From the NCBI GenBank assembly GCA_964632175.1, contig CAZWBJ010000015.1, positions 1 to 22,850 on the forward strand: a stretch of 22,850 bases of DNA, read 5' to 3'. Under the pieces are notes generated by a model. That model had not been told where the DNA came from. It did not search any database and saw nothing but the letters and a program-made list of their open reading frames with translations. A program made the translations under genes and the position numbers. Shown piece after piece: positions 14,004-21,157 of the stretch. This stretch comes from JAWBSP01 sp964632175. Lineage in GTDB: Archaea; Hadarchaeota; Hadarchaeia; Hadarchaeales; JAWBSP01. Position 1 is the first letter of the stretch; each line of letters begins with the position of its first letter.

Positions 14004-15008
14004 ATGGAAAAAATCCGCGCCTTTCTCCCCAAAGAAAAAACCGCGGAGGCGCTGAAGAAGCTCTCCAAAACCTTTCCCCTGCTGGCGCCGGTTCAGAGGT
14101 GGGAGAACCCTCTGCTCGAACCCATCGACGAGCAAAAAGTGGATCGTATTGTTCTTGATAAGCGACTGGCATCCGTTAGGCAACTCTTTCTCCCCGCCGT
14201 CGAGTTCCTCCTGCGGTACTCCCCCGATCTTTCGAGGCTTGAGCCACGGTTTTTTGAAACATCGGCAGTGGTGTTGGGTTTGAGGGCATGCGACCTGAGG
14301 GCTCTCCAGCTGCTCGATCGGGTTTTCCTAGAAGAGCCTGTAGACGAGCACTATAAGAGGAGGAGGGAGAGGATCACCCTCATAAGCTTGGACTGCATCG
14401 AGCCGTGGGAAGCATGTTTTTGTACGAGATTGGGCTACACACCTTACCCCAAAGAGGGGTTTGATTTGAATCTAAGCCCGGTGGAGGATGGGATGATCGT
14501 TGAGCTGGGCTCCCCGAAGGGGCTGCCGGTTTTCGAGGCGCTTGCAGAGTTCACAACAGAGGTGACCCCCAGGATGCTCGAGCAGCGGGAGGAGAACAGA
14601 AAGAGGGCGGAGAGGAAGCTTGAGGGCTCAAAACTCCAAGGACTGGAGAGGGTGGAGGGACTGGGGGAGAACCGGTGGAAGGAGTTCTCTAGGAAGTGTG
14701 TGGAGTGCGGAGCATGCCTCAACATCTGCCCCACCTGCTACTGTTTCAGCCTGAGCGAGAGGAGGATGGCCGAGGAGCTGGCGAGGCTTAGGTTCTGGGA
14801 GCCGTGCATTTTTGAGGGATATCAGAAGGTGGCCGCGGGCGTGAACCCTAGGCCGGAGCTTCACTCCAGACTTGCCAACAGGGTGCTCCACAAGTTCGCC
14901 TATTACTACCGCCGGTACGGGACTTACGCCTGCACGGGCTGCGGAAGGTGTATAGAGGCGTGCCTGGGAAATATAGATCTGAGAGAGATACTTGAGGCCG
15001 CACAATGA
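14004..15008 (+). CDS. hydB: HydB/AsrA-like iron-sulfur electron transfer subunit
   Basis: A 334-residue protein, first in the operon. Residues 88-108 (G-L-R-A-C-D-L-R-A-L-Q-L-L-D) match the conserved block of the sulfhydrogenase beta / anaerobic sulfite reductase A family, followed by D-C-I-E-P-W-E-A-C-F-C. Two [4Fe-4S] sites close the protein: Cys232, 235, 238, 242 (C-V-E-C-G-A-C-L-N-I-C-P) and Cys310, 313, 316, 320 (C-T-G-C-G-R-C-I-E-A-C). In Pyrococcus-type soluble hydrogenases this subunit carries electrons between the flavoprotein HydG and the hydrogenase small subunit. Here the usual HydD/HydA partners are missing and the gene lies ahead of membrane hydrogenase genes instead. Its stop overlaps the hydG start by 4 bases. 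AsrA of a sulfite reductase is the alternative, but no asrC is nearby. Confidence 0.88.
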   Translation: MEKIRAFLPKEKTAEALKKLSKTFPLLAPVQRWENPLLEPIDEQKVDRIVLDKRLASVRQLFLPAVEFLLRYSPDLSRLEPRFFETSAVVLGLRACDLRALQLLDRVFLEEPVDEHYKRRRERITLISLDCIEPWEACFCTRLGYTPYPKEGFDLNLSPVEDGMIVELGSPKGLPVFEALAEFTTEVTPRMLEQREENRKRAERKLEGSKLQGLERVEGLGENRWKEFSRKCVECGACLNICPTCYCFSLSERRMAEELARLRFWEPCIFEGYQKVAAGVNPRPELHSRLANRVLHKFAYYYRRYGTYACTGCGRCIEACLGNIDLREILEAAQ

Positions 15009-15835
15009 GCAGCCCCTACCTTCCCCAGAGGGCCGAAATTCTGGAGGTGGTGGAGGAGACCCCAAACATAAAGACCTTTGTCCTCAGGCCGGAGAGGAGG
15101 TTAGAGTTCAAGCCCGGCCAGTTCGTGGAGCTGACGGTTCCGGGGGTGGGAGAGGCACCTTTCGCCATCGCTTCCCCTCCCTTCCAGGAGCAGCTGGAGA
15201 TAACCATAATGAAGACCTACGATCCCAGCCTGGGGAGGCACGGATCCCTGACCTCCGCCGTTCACCAGATGCAGGCAGGCGAGAGGGTGGGCATAAGGGG
15301 TCCTTACGGGAACTCTTATCCTGTGGAGGCCTCCGTTGGGAAGGATGTGCTGATAGTCGGAGGGGGGATCGGGCTTTCCACCCTTAGGTCCTTCCTCCTC
15401 ACCCTCCTGCACGAGAGGGAGAAGTATGGGAAGATCATCCTTTTTTACGGTGCGAGGACGCCGGCCGATCTGGCCTTCAGGCGGGAGTATGAAAGGTGGA
15501 GGCAGCAGGGTGCCGAGGTGCACCTGACCGTGGACGTGGGCACGGCCGGCTGGACCGGAAACGTGGGGGTGGTCACCATCCTCTTCGATCGCGTTAAGCT
15601 CGACTTCAAGAAGGAGATCGCAGTGGTCTGCGGTCCGCCCATCATGATAAGATTCGCCGTGGAGAAGCTCCTGCAGGTGGGGTACAAGCCCGAGAACATT
15701 TACGTCTCCCTGGAGCGAAAGATGAGGTGCGGGGTGGGGAAGTGTGGGCACTGCAACATCGGCCATTATTACGTTTGCAAGGACGGCCCCATCTTCTCCT
15801 ACCAGCAAGTCAAGCACATCCCGGAGTGGTGGTGA
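15005..15835 (+). CDS. hydG: HydG/AsrB-like FAD and NAD(P)H-binding oxidoreductase
   Basis: A 276-residue flavoprotein of the ferredoxin-NADP reductase fold. Residues 1-105 form the FAD barrel with G-Q-F-V-E-L (38-43) and A-P-F-A-I-A-S (51-57); residues 113-235 form the NAD(P) domain with V-G-G-G-I-G-L-S (118-125) and V-C-G-P-P-I-M (208-214). The tail holds a [2Fe-2S] site, Cys242, Cys247, Cys250 and Cys258, as in dihydroorotate dehydrogenase B electron-transfer subunits. In sulfhydrogenases the gamma subunit exchanges hydride with NAD(P)H and passes electrons to HydB. This gene starts within the stop of hydB and ends at the next start (TGATG), so the two are surely co-expressed with the rest of the complex. 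It supplies the only visible pyridine-nucleotide site in the operon. NADH versus NADPH preference cannot be read safely. Confidence 0.92.
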   Translation: MSSPYLPQRAEILEVVEETPNIKTFVLRPERRLEFKPGQFVELTVPGVGEAPFAIASPPFQEQLEITIMKTYDPSLGRHGSLTSAVHQMQAGERVGIRGPYGNSYPVEASVGKDVLIVGGGIGLSTLRSFLLTLLHEREKYGKIILFYGARTPADLAFRREYERWRQQGAEVHLTVDVGTAGWTGNVGVVTILFDRVKLDFKKEIAVVCGPPIMIRFAVEKLLQVGYKPENIYVSLERKMRCGVGKCGHCNIGHYYVCKDGPIFSYQQVKHIPEWW

Positions 15836-17328
15836 TGGAGGCCAAAACTGTCTGCACCCACTGCTGCTTGTTGTGTGATCTCTATCTGGAGAAAGGAAGG
15901 GAGATAGAGGGTGTGAGCTTCAGAAACCCCCTTTGCCCGAAGGGAATACTTGCTTGGAGGATCACCTACCACAAGAGAAGACTCCTGTACCCTATGCGAA
16001 GAAAAGGGGGATACGAGAGGATCTCTTGGGAGAGAGCGCTGGCGATTTTGTCGAGGAAACTCAAGGCCGCTAGGAGTAAAGCCGCCCTCGTTTCCGGCAC
16101 CTGCTCCGGGGAGGAGATCTCGGCAGTTTCCTCCTTCATGCGGGCAGTGAGGGGTAAATTATATACGAGCTTTCCCGCTTTGGGGCTGGGGGGTGAGAGG
16201 GCCGGTTTAGAGGAGATCGAGAGGTGCGATCTCATCTTCGCGCTGGGGGAGCCTTTCGAGCAGTTTCCGGTTTTGGCGGGGAGAGTGCTCAGGGCCAAGT
16301 ATGAAAGGGGGGTTCCCCTTTTCAACCTTTCGTGCAGGGCGGGCCCCACAAGCTGGTTCTCGCAGCTGATCCAGCCAAAACCCGGGACTGAATCTTGGGT
16401 CCTCCTTCACTTGGCGAAAATCCTGATCGAGCGGGGCCTTTACAAGAAAGAGTGCGAGAGGGAGGAGGGGTTCAGGAAGCTGAAGGAGTTCCTGGCGGGG
16501 GTAAAGGAGGAGACGTTCGAGCTCTCCGGAGTGGCGAGATCTGCCCTAGAAGTTCCCGCAACCGCCCTCTCTCGCTCGGCTAGGGCCCTCATCCTCTGGA
16601 CCCCAGGTGTTTCCCCTGAATGGGTCTCCAACTTGGCCCTGCTGGTGGGGGCAAAAATTCTCGTGCTTCCCGGGGCGCCCAATGCAACACTCCTGCAAGC
16701 AGCAGGGGCGGGTCCATTCGAGGGCGAAAAGGTCGACGTGGCGCTGATTTTCAGGGAGGATCCGAGAAAAATTGACGCCAGCTTCAAGGTTCTTTTCACC
16801 ACCTTTGAGGAAAGTGGGGCGGATCTCCTCTTACCCGTTCCAGCCTTCACGGAAATGTCGGCGACCTATACAGACATGGAAGGGAGAAGCACCACCGTTC
16901 CTCCCATTTCCGACCCGCCACCCAAGGTGAGGGAGATCCCGGACATTTTACAAAGACTATCTGAGAAGATACGGCCGGGAATTTCCCAAACCAAGGGGGG
17001 TCCATCCTCTGAGACCTCCTCTGGGAAAGGTTTCAAGATTACCCAGCCTCAGGGTCCACCCAAGACAGACGAGAGGTTCCCCTTTGCTGTGGTCACTCAG
17101 CCGACCTATTTCAACCCGGAATGGAAAATTTTAAGACCCACCCCGGAATTCCTTGAGTTGCACCCCGCTGATGCCGGGAAAATGGGCATAAAGGAGGGGG
17201 ACAGGGTGGTGGTGAAATCCGCGGAGGGGGAGGTGGAGAGGGTGGCAAAGGTCAGACCCTCTATTCCAGAGGGGGTACTGTATGTGCCGGACTTTAAGGC
17301 ACTCGTTGCCTCGCTGGGGGTGAGGTGA
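15835..17328 (+). CDS. Shortened molybdopterin-family subunit (NuoG/FDH-like)
   Basis: ATG at 15835 overlaps the hydG stop by one base (TGATG); the frame runs on upstream inside hydG and is not used. Product 497 residues, against about 700 or more for formate dehydrogenases. The N terminus binds a [4Fe-4S] cluster (Cys7, 10, 14, 34, ending C-P-K-G), followed by I-S-W-E-R-A-L typical of the family. Near residues 325-365 A-D-L-L-L-P-V-P-A-F-T-E ... M-E-G-R resembles NuoG/FDH, and about 412-497 is the molybdopterin dinucleotide-binding domain. At the site where formate dehydrogenase has Cys/Sec followed by His, this protein has Y-T-S-F-P-A-L-G with neither, and no in-frame TGA. It may be a structural, electron-wiring subunit like NuoG rather than a working formate dehydrogenase; a non-standard molybdenum enzyme remains possible. 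The family is certain, the activity open. Confidence 0.8.
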   Translation: MEAKTVCTHCCLLCDLYLEKGREIEGVSFRNPLCPKGILAWRITYHKRRLLYPMRRKGGYERISWERALAILSRKLKAARSKAALVSGTCSGEEISAVSSFMRAVRGKLYTSFPALGLGGERAGLEEIERCDLIFALGEPFEQFPVLAGRVLRAKYERGVPLFNLSCRAGPTSWFSQLIQPKPGTESWVLLHLAKILIERGLYKKECEREEGFRKLKEFLAGVKEETFELSGVARSALEVPATALSRSARALILWTPGVSPEWVSNLALLVGAKILVLPGAPNATLLQAAGAGPFEGEKVDVALIFREDPRKIDASFKVLFTTFEESGADLLLPVPAFTEMSATYTDMEGRSTTVPPISDPPPKVREIPDILQRLSEKIRPGISQTKGGPSSETSSGKGFKITQPQGPPKTDERFPFAVVTQPTYFNPEWKILRPTPEFLELHPADAGKMGIKEGDRVVVKSAEGEVERVAKVRPSIPEGVLYVPDFKALVASLGVR

Positions 17329-17807
17329 TGGAGCTTTACTTCGATATAGATCTCTGTATAGGCTGCGGTGCGTGCGAGCAGGCATGCGCCGAGGTCAACA
17401 GGGGGGAGAAGCGTATAAATGTGGAGCTTTTTGAGGGTAGGTTTCCGCTATCTGGTGTTTGCAGGCAGTGCGAGAACAGCCCGTGTCTCAAGGCCTGTCC
17501 AAAAGATGCAATAAAAAGAGTGGGAGATACCGTGGTGGTAAACGAAAATCTGTGTATAGGGTGCAGGTCTTGCTCCATTGTGTGTCCCTTCGGCAACATT
17601 GAATTCAGAGAACTCAGGCACGTTTCGACCAAGTGTGACGAATGCATCGGGAAACTAGAGGATGGGCGGAAGCCAGCTTGCGCTTCCGTTTGCCCAACCG
17701 GTGCCCTGATGTACTGCGAGTTCGAGGAGATGGAGGCCATCGCCGCAAGGGCAAGGAGGAAGAGAGAAATGGTTGGAGCGAGGTTGTTTGCATGGAGACC
17801 GAAATAG
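17328..17807 (+). CDS. hycB: HycB-like polyferredoxin with four [4Fe-4S] clusters
   Basis: ATG at 17328 overlaps the preceding stop by one base; a GTG one codon earlier is the alternative start. The 159-residue product has sixteen cluster cysteines in four groups: Cys10, 13, 16, 20; Cys45, 48, 53, 57; Cys76, 79, 82, 86; Cys103, 106, 118, 122. This is the pattern of HycB, CooF and the beta subunits of DMSO reductase-family enzymes, which link a molybdopterin protein to a partner enzyme. In the formate hydrogenlyase complex HycB joins the formate dehydrogenase to the hydrogenase. Here it sits between the molybdopterin-family subunit and the hydrogenase subunits, the same order. It has a short basic tail and no membrane anchor, so it should be cytoplasmic. 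Confidence 0.9.
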   Translation: MELYFDIDLCIGCGACEQACAEVNRGEKRINVELFEGRFPLSGVCRQCENSPCLKACPKDAIKRVGDTVVVNENLCIGCRSCSIVCPFGNIEFRELRHVSTKCDECIGKLEDGRKPACASVCPTGALMYCEFEEMEAIAARARRKREMVGARLFAWRPK

Positions 17808-18247
17808 AGGAGAGGAAGCTGGCTGAGGAATTGAAGGAAAGACTGGGAGAATCCTTCATCGAATACGAACTAAAACATCACTTTGGAAAGAAGAGAATTT
17901 TCGTCCGGGTCAAGAAGGAGGACATAAGGGAATCCGCGAAGCTCGTGTTTGAGGAGTACGGGGGAAGACTCTCAACCATCTCTTGCGTCGACCACGCATC
18001 CTTTTTCGAACTCCTGTACCATTTCTCTATAGATTCCCGGGGCATTGTGGTAAGCCTAAGGACGGAGGTTCCCAAATACGAGCCATCGATCGATTCCATA
18101 ACTGGGGTCTTAGAGGGGGCGGGCTTCATCGAAAGGGAGATTCATGATCTTTTTGGCGTGGAATTTAAGGGACACCCCTCACCCCGGAGGTTGATCTTGG
18201 CGGAGACTTGGCCCGAGGGAAAATACCCATTGAGGAAGGAGGGGTAA
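17792..18247 (+). CDS. NuoC-like / HycE N-terminal-like subunit
   Basis: ATG at 17792 overlaps the end of the polyferredoxin gene by 16 bases; the product is 151 residues. The C-terminal half carries the complex I 30-kDa signature: F-E-L-L-Y-H-F, V-S-L-R-T-E-V-P-x-Y-E-P-S-I-D-S-I-T, F-I-E-R-E-I-H-D-L-F-G-V-E-F-K-G-H-P and R-L-I-L-A-E. In E. coli HycE this part is fused to the hydrogenase large subunit; here it is a separate gene ending just before it (stop TAA at 18245-18247, next ATG at 18248), as in Mbh, Ech and complex I systems. It holds no cofactor and is a structural part of the peripheral arm next to the active site. Confidence 0.92.
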   Translation: METEIEERKLAEELKERLGESFIEYELKHHFGKKRIFVRVKKEDIRESAKLVFEEYGGRLSTISCVDHASFFELLYHFSIDSRGIVVSLRTEVPKYEPSIDSITGVLEGAGFIEREIHDLFGVEFKGHPSPRRLILAETWPEGKYPLRKEG

Positions 18248-19411
18248 ATGGCGGCGATTATCCCAATCGGCCCGTATCATCCCGCTTTGAAGGAACCGGA
18301 GTTCTTTAAGCTCTACACCAAGGGCGAGGAGATCGTCGACGTGGATATAAGAATCGGTTACAACCACCGGGGGATAGAGAAACTCGCCGAGAGCATGACC
18401 TACGAGCAGGTTACCTTTCTGGTGGAGAGGATATGCGGGATTTGTTCCAATGTTCATCCGCTATGCTTCGTGCAGGCGGTCGAGGACATAGCCCAGATCG
18501 AGGTTCCGGACAGGGCCCGGTACATAAGGACCATTATCGCCGAGCTTGAGAGGATCCACAGCCATCTGCTCTGGCTCGGGGTTGCCGCCCACCTCATCGG
18601 ATTTGACACTCTCCTCATGTGGAGCTGGAAATGGAGGGAGCCGATTTTAGATGTCTTTGAAGTCGTCTGTGGGAACAGGCAGAATTACGCCATGATGGCA
18701 GTTGGGGGAGTGCGGAGAGATATAAAACCGGAGCACGTTCCCCTCATCCTGAAGGCGGTGAGGGAAGCGAAGAGCAACGTCAAGAGGGCAATAGATATGC
18801 TTATGGGGGACAGGGTTACCAAGGCTAGGCTCCAAGGGGTTGGGGTTCTCACGAAGGAGGACGCTAGGAGGTACTGCACGGTGGGGCCGACGGCGAGGGG
18901 ATCCGGACTCCAAATAGATGTGAGAAAGGATCATCCCTATGCGGCCTACAAGGAGCTGAGCTTCGAGGTACCGGTCATGAGCGAGGGGGATGTCTGGGCG
19001 AAGACCGTTGTCAGGCTCTTGGAGACGATTCAATCGGCTGAAATAGTGGAGCAGGCGGTTTCCTCCCTCCCGCCGGGGGACATCAGGGCGGAATTCAAAG
19101 AAGTTCCGCCCGGCGAGGGGATAGGTCAGGTGGAGGCGCCGAGGGGGGAGGACATACACTATGTGAAATCCAACGGCACCAACATCCCGGAGAGACATAA
19201 GGTAAGGGCGCCCTCTTACGTGAACATTCCTTCACTCAGACCGCAGCTCATCGGTTACACCATTGCGGACGCCCCCATCATTATAGGTTCTATAGATCCC
19301 TGCTTCAGCTGTACGGACCGGGTATCGATAGTGGACGAGGGGGGGAGGGAGAGAGTTCTGACTGAAGAAGAATTTATACAGCTCTCGAGAAAGCATGGGA
19401 CTAAAGCTTAA
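18248..19411 (+). CDS. hycE: Group 4 [NiFe] hydrogenase large subunit
   Basis: A 387-residue protein in the NuoD/HycE family. Both nickel-binding pairs are intact: E-R-I-C-G-I-C-S-N-V-H (Cys63, Cys66) and D-P-C-F-S-C-T-D-R (Cys352, Cys355). Complex I NuoD has lost these, so this is a true hydrogenase. After Arg358 there is a tail of 29 residues beginning V-S-I-V-D, like the HycE tail removed by HycI after the same arginine, and a HycI-type protease is encoded upstream in the same region. The L1 form and the separate NuoC-like gene place it among group 4, membrane-bound, energy-converting hydrogenases. It reduces protons to H2 or the reverse, in contact with a small subunit that is not in this window. 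The 3' end overlaps the HycF-like gene by 17 bases. Confidence 0.94.
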   Translation: MAAIIPIGPYHPALKEPEFFKLYTKGEEIVDVDIRIGYNHRGIEKLAESMTYEQVTFLVERICGICSNVHPLCFVQAVEDIAQIEVPDRARYIRTIIAELERIHSHLLWLGVAAHLIGFDTLLMWSWKWREPILDVFEVVCGNRQNYAMMAVGGVRRDIKPEHVPLILKAVREAKSNVKRAIDMLMGDRVTKARLQGVGVLTKEDARRYCTVGPTARGSGLQIDVRKDHPYAAYKELSFEVPVMSEGDVWAKTVVRLLETIQSAEIVEQAVSSLPPGDIRAEFKEVPPGEGIGQVEAPRGEDIHYVKSNGTNIPERHKVRAPSYVNIPSLRPQLIGYTIADAPIIIGSIDPCFSCTDRVSIVDEGGRERVLTEEEFIQLSRKHGTKA

Positions 19412-19976
19412 GGAGCTGGCGGAGGCCCTGAAGTCGGCCGTGAGCAGACCTTTCACCGTTCGCTACCCAGCCACTCCCTCACCTCCTCCCGAGAGTTATC
19501 GGGGGAGGCCCGAGTTCCAGGACAAGTGTATGGGGTGCGGTGCCTGCGCCGAGGTCTGTCCGAGCAAGGCAATCACAGTTTCGGACGATGCGGACACAAG
19601 AACCATCGAGGTCTCCTACGGGCGCTGCATAGGCTGCGGTCAGTGTGCTTCGAGCTGCCCCGTGGAGGGGATCAAGCTGACCACCCAGTATACCGTTTTC
19701 GCCGGCCCCGAAGGGGAGCCTAGGAACTCTGTCAAAAGAGCTCTGGTGAGGTGCACGGAGTGCGGTGCGGTCATAACGACCTTTGACCACCTCCGTTGGC
19801 TAACCGAAAAACTAGGAAACTTGTCTTTCTCAAACCTTACTCTCCTCGCCACCATCCAGGCCATCTCGGCCGGGGTTAAACCCGAGGAAGTACAAGGGGG
19901 CCCAATCAGACCTGTATGTCCGAAGTGTAGGAGGAAGCTTGTCCTTTCTGAACACGGCTGGAGAGCGAAATATTGA
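19395..19976 (+). CDS. hycF: HycF/NuoI-like ferredoxin subunit with extra Cys pairs
   Basis: ATG at 19395 lies inside the end of the large-subunit gene; product 193 residues. Two [4Fe-4S] clusters are marked by Cys45, 48, 51, 55 (C-M-G-C-G-A-C-A-E-V-C-P) and Cys78, 81, 84, 88 (C-I-G-C-G-Q-C-A-S-S-C-P). The region before them, F-T-V-R-Y-P ... Y-R-G-R-P-E-F, is the standard NuoI/HycF lead-in. After the clusters two further pairs, C-T-E-C (120-123) and C-P-K-C (175-178), form a possible zinc or Fe site; E. coli HycF has a comparable C-terminal double Cys motif, so this favours HycF over NuoI. It should join the peripheral arm to the membrane part. It is the last gene of the plus-strand operon. 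Confidence 0.92.
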   Translation: MGLKLKELAEALKSAVSRPFTVRYPATPSPPPESYRGRPEFQDKCMGCGACAEVCPSKAITVSDDADTRTIEVSYGRCIGCGQCASSCPVEGIKLTTQYTVFAGPEGEPRNSVKRALVRCTECGAVITTFDHLRWLTEKLGNLSFSNLTLLATIQAISAGVKPEEVQGGPIRPVCPKCRRKLVLSEHGWRAKY

Positions 19977-20028
19977 CTTACATTTGGTGGCACCCGGCGA
20001 ACTCCTGATAAAACCAATTCGTTTCCGA

Positions 20029-20110
20029 CAGTTTCCCAGAGTTTCAAGTTTCCCGCTCCCTTCCCGCTTCGGTTTCTGTCGGGAAATACCGGGAAACTAC
20101 CGGGAAACTG
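20029..20110. repeat. Nested inverted repeats between converging hydrogenase operons
   Basis: In the 260-base gap between the HycF-like and HycD-like genes, CAGTTTCCC (20029-20037) and AGTTTCCCG (20047-20055) face CGGGAAACT (20090-20098) and CGGGAAACTG (20101-20110), with GGGAAA also at 20081. The outer arms pair perfectly over 9 bases, and either inner arm can pair with either outer partner. It can form a long hairpin on both strands, fitting a two-way transcription end or a small repeat element. No protein gene is seen in this gap. Confidence 0.65.
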
Positions 20111-20188
20111 AATGGAAGCATGGGAGCGAGCCTTCGTTTTCACGATAAAGAGGTTAAGTTCTGTCCAGCCCTTTAGTTTAGGGAGGTC

Positions 20189-20200
20189 CCGTTTAAACGG
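20189..20200. repeat. 12-bp perfect palindrome
   Basis: CCGTTTAAACGG lies 37 bases beyond the end of the HycD-like gene. It is a perfect palindrome without a spacer, so it is more like a protein-binding site than an RNA hairpin. Its role is unknown; it lies downstream of both converging operons, where no promoter is expected. Confidence 0.5.
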
Positions 20201-20236
20201 CGGGTTGGAGCGACTTGTACGGAGTAGGTAGTACTT

Positions 20237-21157
20237 TCACACGGCAAACCGTATTAGGATAAAGCTCAGTGCCGACAACCCAAGCACATAAACCCAGAAA
20301 AATCTCAAGGCCTGATCGATTCTAAGCCTCGGATTGACAGCGACTATTATGGAGACAACCAAAACGATCACGGCGACCTTTGCCAAATGGAGGAGAGTAT
20401 CAAAAAGATAAACGCCTGTCACAGGTCCTGGGAAGAACAGTGAAACTAGGAAGCTTGGCAGAAGGAAGAGGAGCATGGCCTTCGAGAGCTTGAGAAGCCC
20501 CAAGAGTACGCCCGAGTATTCGGTGTAGACCCCAGCCATTATCTCCGTCTTTGCTTCTGGTATGTCAAAGGGCAGCAGGCCGAGCTTGGCCTGCATGCAT
20601 AGGAGGAATGCGATGGCCCCGGGCAGGCAGAGAAGCGGACCGACCCTTTCTGAAAACCGCATGAGGTCCCCGATTCTGAGCGAGCCGGCGCCGAAGGCGA
20701 GGGATAGGAGGGAGACAACCAGCCCCAGCTCATAGCTCAGCAGGAGCGTCGCTTTCCTACCCGCACCCACCCCACCGAACGGGTTTCCCGAGGAGGCCCC
20801 GCCTATCAGGAGCGCCACCGCTGGTAGGGTTAACAAGTAGAGAAGTACGATCAAATCCGCGGTGAACTCGAGGGCTCCCCTCCCCCCGATGGGAATGAGG
20901 ACGGATGCGGCGATCAGGGAGGCTAGGGCAAGGAGGGGAGCTGAGACGAAAGCCAGCTTGTTGCAGCCTGCCGGAATTATGGTTTCCTTGAAGAAGAGTT
21001 TAACAAAATCGGCGAAGGTCTGATATACCGGTGGACCGACGCGCCACTGGAATCTGGCCAAAAGTTTACGGTGGAGCCACAGGTAAAGGAGGCCCATCAC
21101 CGCTGCAAAAAAGAAGCCGGGAAACACGAGCACCTTAAAGAAGATTTCGGGCCCCAT
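20237..21157 (-). CDS. hycD: HycD/NuoH-like membrane subunit
   Basis: A 306-residue, very hydrophobic protein with about eight membrane helices, starting at ATG 21157 directly after the stop of the upstream gene (TAAATG). NuoH/HycD signatures: R-K-L-L-A-R-F-Q-W-R-V-G-P (about 30-42), F-F-K-E-T-I-I-P (about 55-62), L-P-F-D-I-P-E-A-K-T-E-I-M-A-G (about 195-209) and Y-T-E-Y-S-G. This subunit sits under the peripheral arm and passes conformational or charge changes to the ion pump; the acidic residues in E-A-K-T-E and the T-E-Y loop are conserved. It belongs with the hydrogenase genes on the other strand although transcribed toward them. Length is normal (HycD about 307). Confidence 0.95.
   Translation of the reverse strand: MGPEIFFKVLVFPGFFFAAVMGLLYLWLHRKLLARFQWRVGPPVYQTFADFVKLFFKETIIPAGCNKLAFVSAPLLALASLIAASVLIPIGGRGALEFTADLIVLLYLLTLPAVALLIGGASSGNPFGGVGAGRKATLLLSYELGLVVSLLSLAFGAGSLRIGDLMRFSERVGPLLCLPGAIAFLLCMQAKLGLLPFDIPEAKTEIMAGVYTEYSGVLLGLLKLSKAMLLFLLPSFLVSLFFPGPVTGVYLFDTLLHLAKVAVIVLVVSIIVAVNPRLRIDQALRFFWVYVLGLSALSFILIRFAV

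Noticed and set aside
15101..15817. 238-codon open frame on the minus strand
   Set aside because: Antisense to hydG, which has clear FAD, NAD(P) and Fe-S motifs; the antisense product shows no family features.
14004..15835. Anaerobic sulfite reductase AsrAB
   Set aside because: HydB/HydG and AsrA/AsrB are close relatives, but no asrC-like siroheme subunit is present and hydrogenase genes follow directly.
15835..17328. Selenocysteine-containing formate dehydrogenase
   Set aside because: No in-frame TGA occurs and the active-site segment has neither Cys nor Sec, so the protein is not called formate dehydrogenase.
20029..20110. Archaeal replication origin repeats (ORB)
   Set aside because: GTTTC/GGAAAC resembles part of the ORB, but the flanking G-run and full consensus are missing and no orc1/cdc6 gene is nearby.
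20029..20110. CRISPR array
   Set aside because: The repeat units are only 7-9 bases, occur in both orientations, and lack regular spacers.
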